Source: Candidatus Sigynarchaeota archaeon (GTDB taxonomy: Archaea; Asgardarchaeota; Jordarchaeia; Jordarchaeales; Jordarchaeaceae). From it: 7,971 bases of DNA. Within the stretch, counting starts at the first letter, position 1, and each line of letters begins with the position of its first letter. This document shows positions 7,283-7,971 of this stretch, piece after piece. The notes under the pieces are model-generated. The model made no database searches, was not told where the DNA came from, and worked only from the letters and a program-made list of their open reading frames with translations. The translations under genes were made by a program, and so were the position numbers. Where the stretch lies: positions 1 to 7,971 of the forward strand of contig JAUQYY010000246.1 of the NCBI GenBank assembly GCA_030587505.1, given 5' to 3'.

Positions 7283-7290
7283 TCTCATTT

Positions 7291-7296
7291 CTCCTC
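7291..7296 (-). promoter_or_regulatory. Ribosome-binding site deciding the PEPCK start
   Basis: GAGGAG on the minus strand contains AGGAG, complementary to the CUCCU end of archaeal 16S rRNA. It is 8 bases from the ATG at 7282-7280 but only 2 from the in-frame ATG at 7288-7286. This favours the shorter start, two residues later. Confidence 0.6.
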
Positions 7297-7360
7297 AAAG
7301 CGGAATCTTAAACCGTCCGGAGTATGCGTACGATTTTTCCAGAAATGAAGAGAATTACCC

Positions 7361-7378
7361 CTTTTTATACGTTTTCCC
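7361..7378 (-). promoter_or_regulatory. BRE/TATA promoter of the PEPCK gene
   Basis: On the minus strand GGGAAAACG (7378-7370) followed by TATAAAAAG (7369-7361) has the layout of an archaeal BRE plus TATA box. Transcription start would be near 7338-7342, giving a leader of ~55-60 nt. I see no copy of the Thermococcales glycolytic motif TATCAC-N5-GTGATA beside it, so control by that regulator (Tgr/TrmBL1) is not supported by the sequence. Confidence 0.5.
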
Positions 7379-7605
7379 TAGAAACCCGAAAAATTCAACA
7401 GAGGATACTCTTCAAACTCTCAAACCCTCCTCCCACACCCTTATAAAAGTTTAAAAGGATCCACGGACGGATACACCCACGGTTCGACGCTTCACACAAA
7501 CACTCTTGTAAAACGGCGCCCGTCCAGAGAAAAGCTTCAAAAATTCAGAGTGGTAGAGTCTGCTCAACAGTTTTTCTCCAGTCAAGTTCCGAGCTAGGGG
7601 GGACA
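7379..7605. other. Intergenic stretch without a recognised gene
   Basis: No ORF with a plausible start and length is seen on either strand. A second TATA-like run, CTTTTATAAG on the minus strand (about 7448-7439), preceded by TTTTAAA, could be an upstream promoter for PEPCK. A 6-bp inverted pair, GGACGG (7465-7470) and CCGTCC (7519-7524), is too short to weigh. No tRNA and no C/D-box sRNA with properly ordered boxes was found. Confidence 0.4.
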
Positions 7606-7613
7606 TTTATAAA
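7606..7613. promoter_or_regulatory. Palindromic TATA-like box of unknown direction
   Basis: TTTATAAA is its own reverse complement and has no clear BRE on either side. On the plus strand it would direct a transcript starting around 7632, inside the inverted repeat that follows. On the minus strand it would give PEPCK a ~300-nt leader. Neither reading can be confirmed from sequence. Confidence 0.25.
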
Positions 7614-7614
7614 C

Positions 7615-7736
7615 CCTCTGCGTGAATAATTTGAGTAGTCCTTGCAAAAACTTGTCCAGTGACCCCCCGGGATGATGCTGGAAGAGCCGAATGACCTTCT
7701 TGGAATGATTTGCAAAAAGGACTCCTCACACAGAGG
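7615..7736. repeat. Imperfect ~120-bp inverted repeat
   Basis: CCTCTGCGTGA at 7615-7625 pairs with the reverse complement of 7726-7736 (CCTCTGTGTGA) at 10 of 11 positions. Further in, GAGTAGTCC..TTGCAAA at 7633-7648 pairs with the reverse complement of 7709-7727, differing by one base and a 3-base gap. The left arm has about nine extra bases between the two blocks. The inner ~60 bases include a CCAG/CTGG pair (7656-7659 with 7678-7681). It could be a structured RNA or a small miniature element. No target-site duplication is visible at its ends. Confidence 0.55.
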
Positions 7737-7737
7737 C

Positions 7738-7760
7738 CCAAAAACCCAAAACTAAAATAA
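7738..7760 (-). terminator. Oligo-T terminator of the GTPase gene
   Basis: On the minus strand, immediately after the TAG at 7763-7765, the sequence has repeated T runs (ATTTTAG, TTTTGGG, then five T at 7745-7741). Clustered T-runs without a stem are typical of archaeal termination. Confidence 0.45.
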
Positions 7761-7762
7761 GA

Positions 7763-7971
7763 CTAAGATGTTACTTCCCTCGCTTGGAGTAGGCTCCGGG
7801 ATATGTGTTCCGAGAGCCTGTCTATGTTCTCTCCTGTTTTTGCGGATATGGGGATTATTCTGTCCTCGCTTCCCGCGTTAAAAATGGTTCTGGCCACGTC
7901 CAGTACCTGGTTTAGGTTCTCCTCACTCGTCTGGTCTATTTTGTTCAGCACGACGGTCGTTCTGCGCCTCT
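7763..7971 (-). CDS. GTP-binding protein, C-terminal end (5' part outside window)
   Basis: The frame runs from the window edge to TAG at 7763-7765 and reads RRRTTVVLNKIDQ at its beginning. NKID (7934-7945) is the guanine-specifying G4 motif of TRAFAC GTPases, preceded by a hydrophobic beta strand as usual. ISAKTGENI is the G5 motif (SAK at 7838-7846), followed by the last helix of the G domain and a short tail (LLQAREVTS). The G domain therefore ends the protein and no further domain follows. This fits Era/Obg/HflX-like or small Ras-type GTPases. The P-loop and switch regions are outside the window, so the subfamily cannot be named. A GTG at 7951 lies inside the G4 strand and is not a real start. 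Confidence 0.85.
   Translation of the reverse strand, partial: RRRTTVVLNKIDQTSEENLNQVLDVARTIFNAGSEDRIIPISAKTGENIDRLSEHISRSLLQAREVTS

Noticed and set aside
7361..7480. Thermococcales glycolytic motif (TATCAC-N5-GTGATA) upstream of PEPCK
   Set aside because: I looked for both half-sites around the promoter and found neither.
7478..7495. GGTTCGA resembling a tRNA T-loop
   Set aside because: The flanking bases do not form a T-stem, and no acceptor, D or anticodon arm is found at the expected distances.
7668..7720. Possible C/D-box sRNA (ATGATG-like box C)
   Set aside because: The last base of box C is wrong and no CUGA box D or D' follows in the right order on either strand.
7606..7745. Insertion sequence or MITE with terminal repeats
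   Set aside because: No transposase and no flanking target-site duplication is visible; the inverted repeat is kept as a finding without calling it mobile.
1..7971. CRISPR array, rRNA or tRNA genes
   Set aside because: No regularly spaced direct repeats and no recognisable structural RNA gene were found anywhere in the window.

Overview
The window looks like chromosomal DNA of a hyperthermophilic euryarchaeon, most likely a member of the Thermococcales. This is an inference from four things: BRE/TATA-type promoters, oligo-T terminators, a large surface protein crowded with N-glycosylation sequons, and the character of the proteins. No species marker is present. Five protein-coding stretches are seen, four of them on the minus strand.

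Left edge (1-340): the last ~68 codons of a plus-strand gene of uncertain identity run in from outside and stop at 209. It converges on the next minus-strand gene. The 130-bp gap holds two inverted repeats and a T-rich terminator for the minus-strand gene.

Region 341-4235 (minus): two overlapping reading frames together look like one exported, membrane-anchored surface glycoprotein of about 1,300 residues. The upstream frame (4235-2676) has the signal sequence, a Pro/Thr/Ser/Asn linker, a DUF2341-like module and a beta-sandwich region. The downstream frame (2800-341) has several Ig/carboxypeptidase-regulatory-like beta modules, one transmembrane helix and an acidic cytoplasmic tail. The downstream frame has no signal sequence and no convincing start. 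A one-base shift within 2679-2800 would join them, so the locus is a sequencing error, a recent frameshift mutation, or a recoding or phase-variable site.

Region 4236-4549: a gap holding two tandem terminator-like structures for the gene to its right, an AT-rich promoter for the surface protein, and an 8-bp hairpin in its leader.

Region 4550-7282 (minus): a ~910-residue protein. Its C-terminal ~500 residues are an ATP-type phosphoenolpyruvate carboxykinase with the catalytic motifs intact. Its N-terminal ~330 residues resemble an HPr kinase/PEPCK-fold domain whose P-loop has lost its lysine. This looks like a pseudokinase-like (possibly regulatory) domain fused to an active carboxykinase, and it is the most interesting protein here.

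Region 7283-7762: 480 bp without a recognisable gene, holding the PEPCK promoter and ribosome-binding site, two further TATA-like boxes and an imperfect ~120-bp inverted repeat that may be a structured RNA or element. Right edge (7763-7971, minus): the C-terminal end of a TRAFAC-class GTPase with its NKxD and SAK motifs.

The genes do not form one operon. PEPCK, the surface protein and the GTPase each have their own terminator-like signals. PEPCK has a clear promoter-like signal and the surface protein a weaker one. The GTPase's start lies outside the window.
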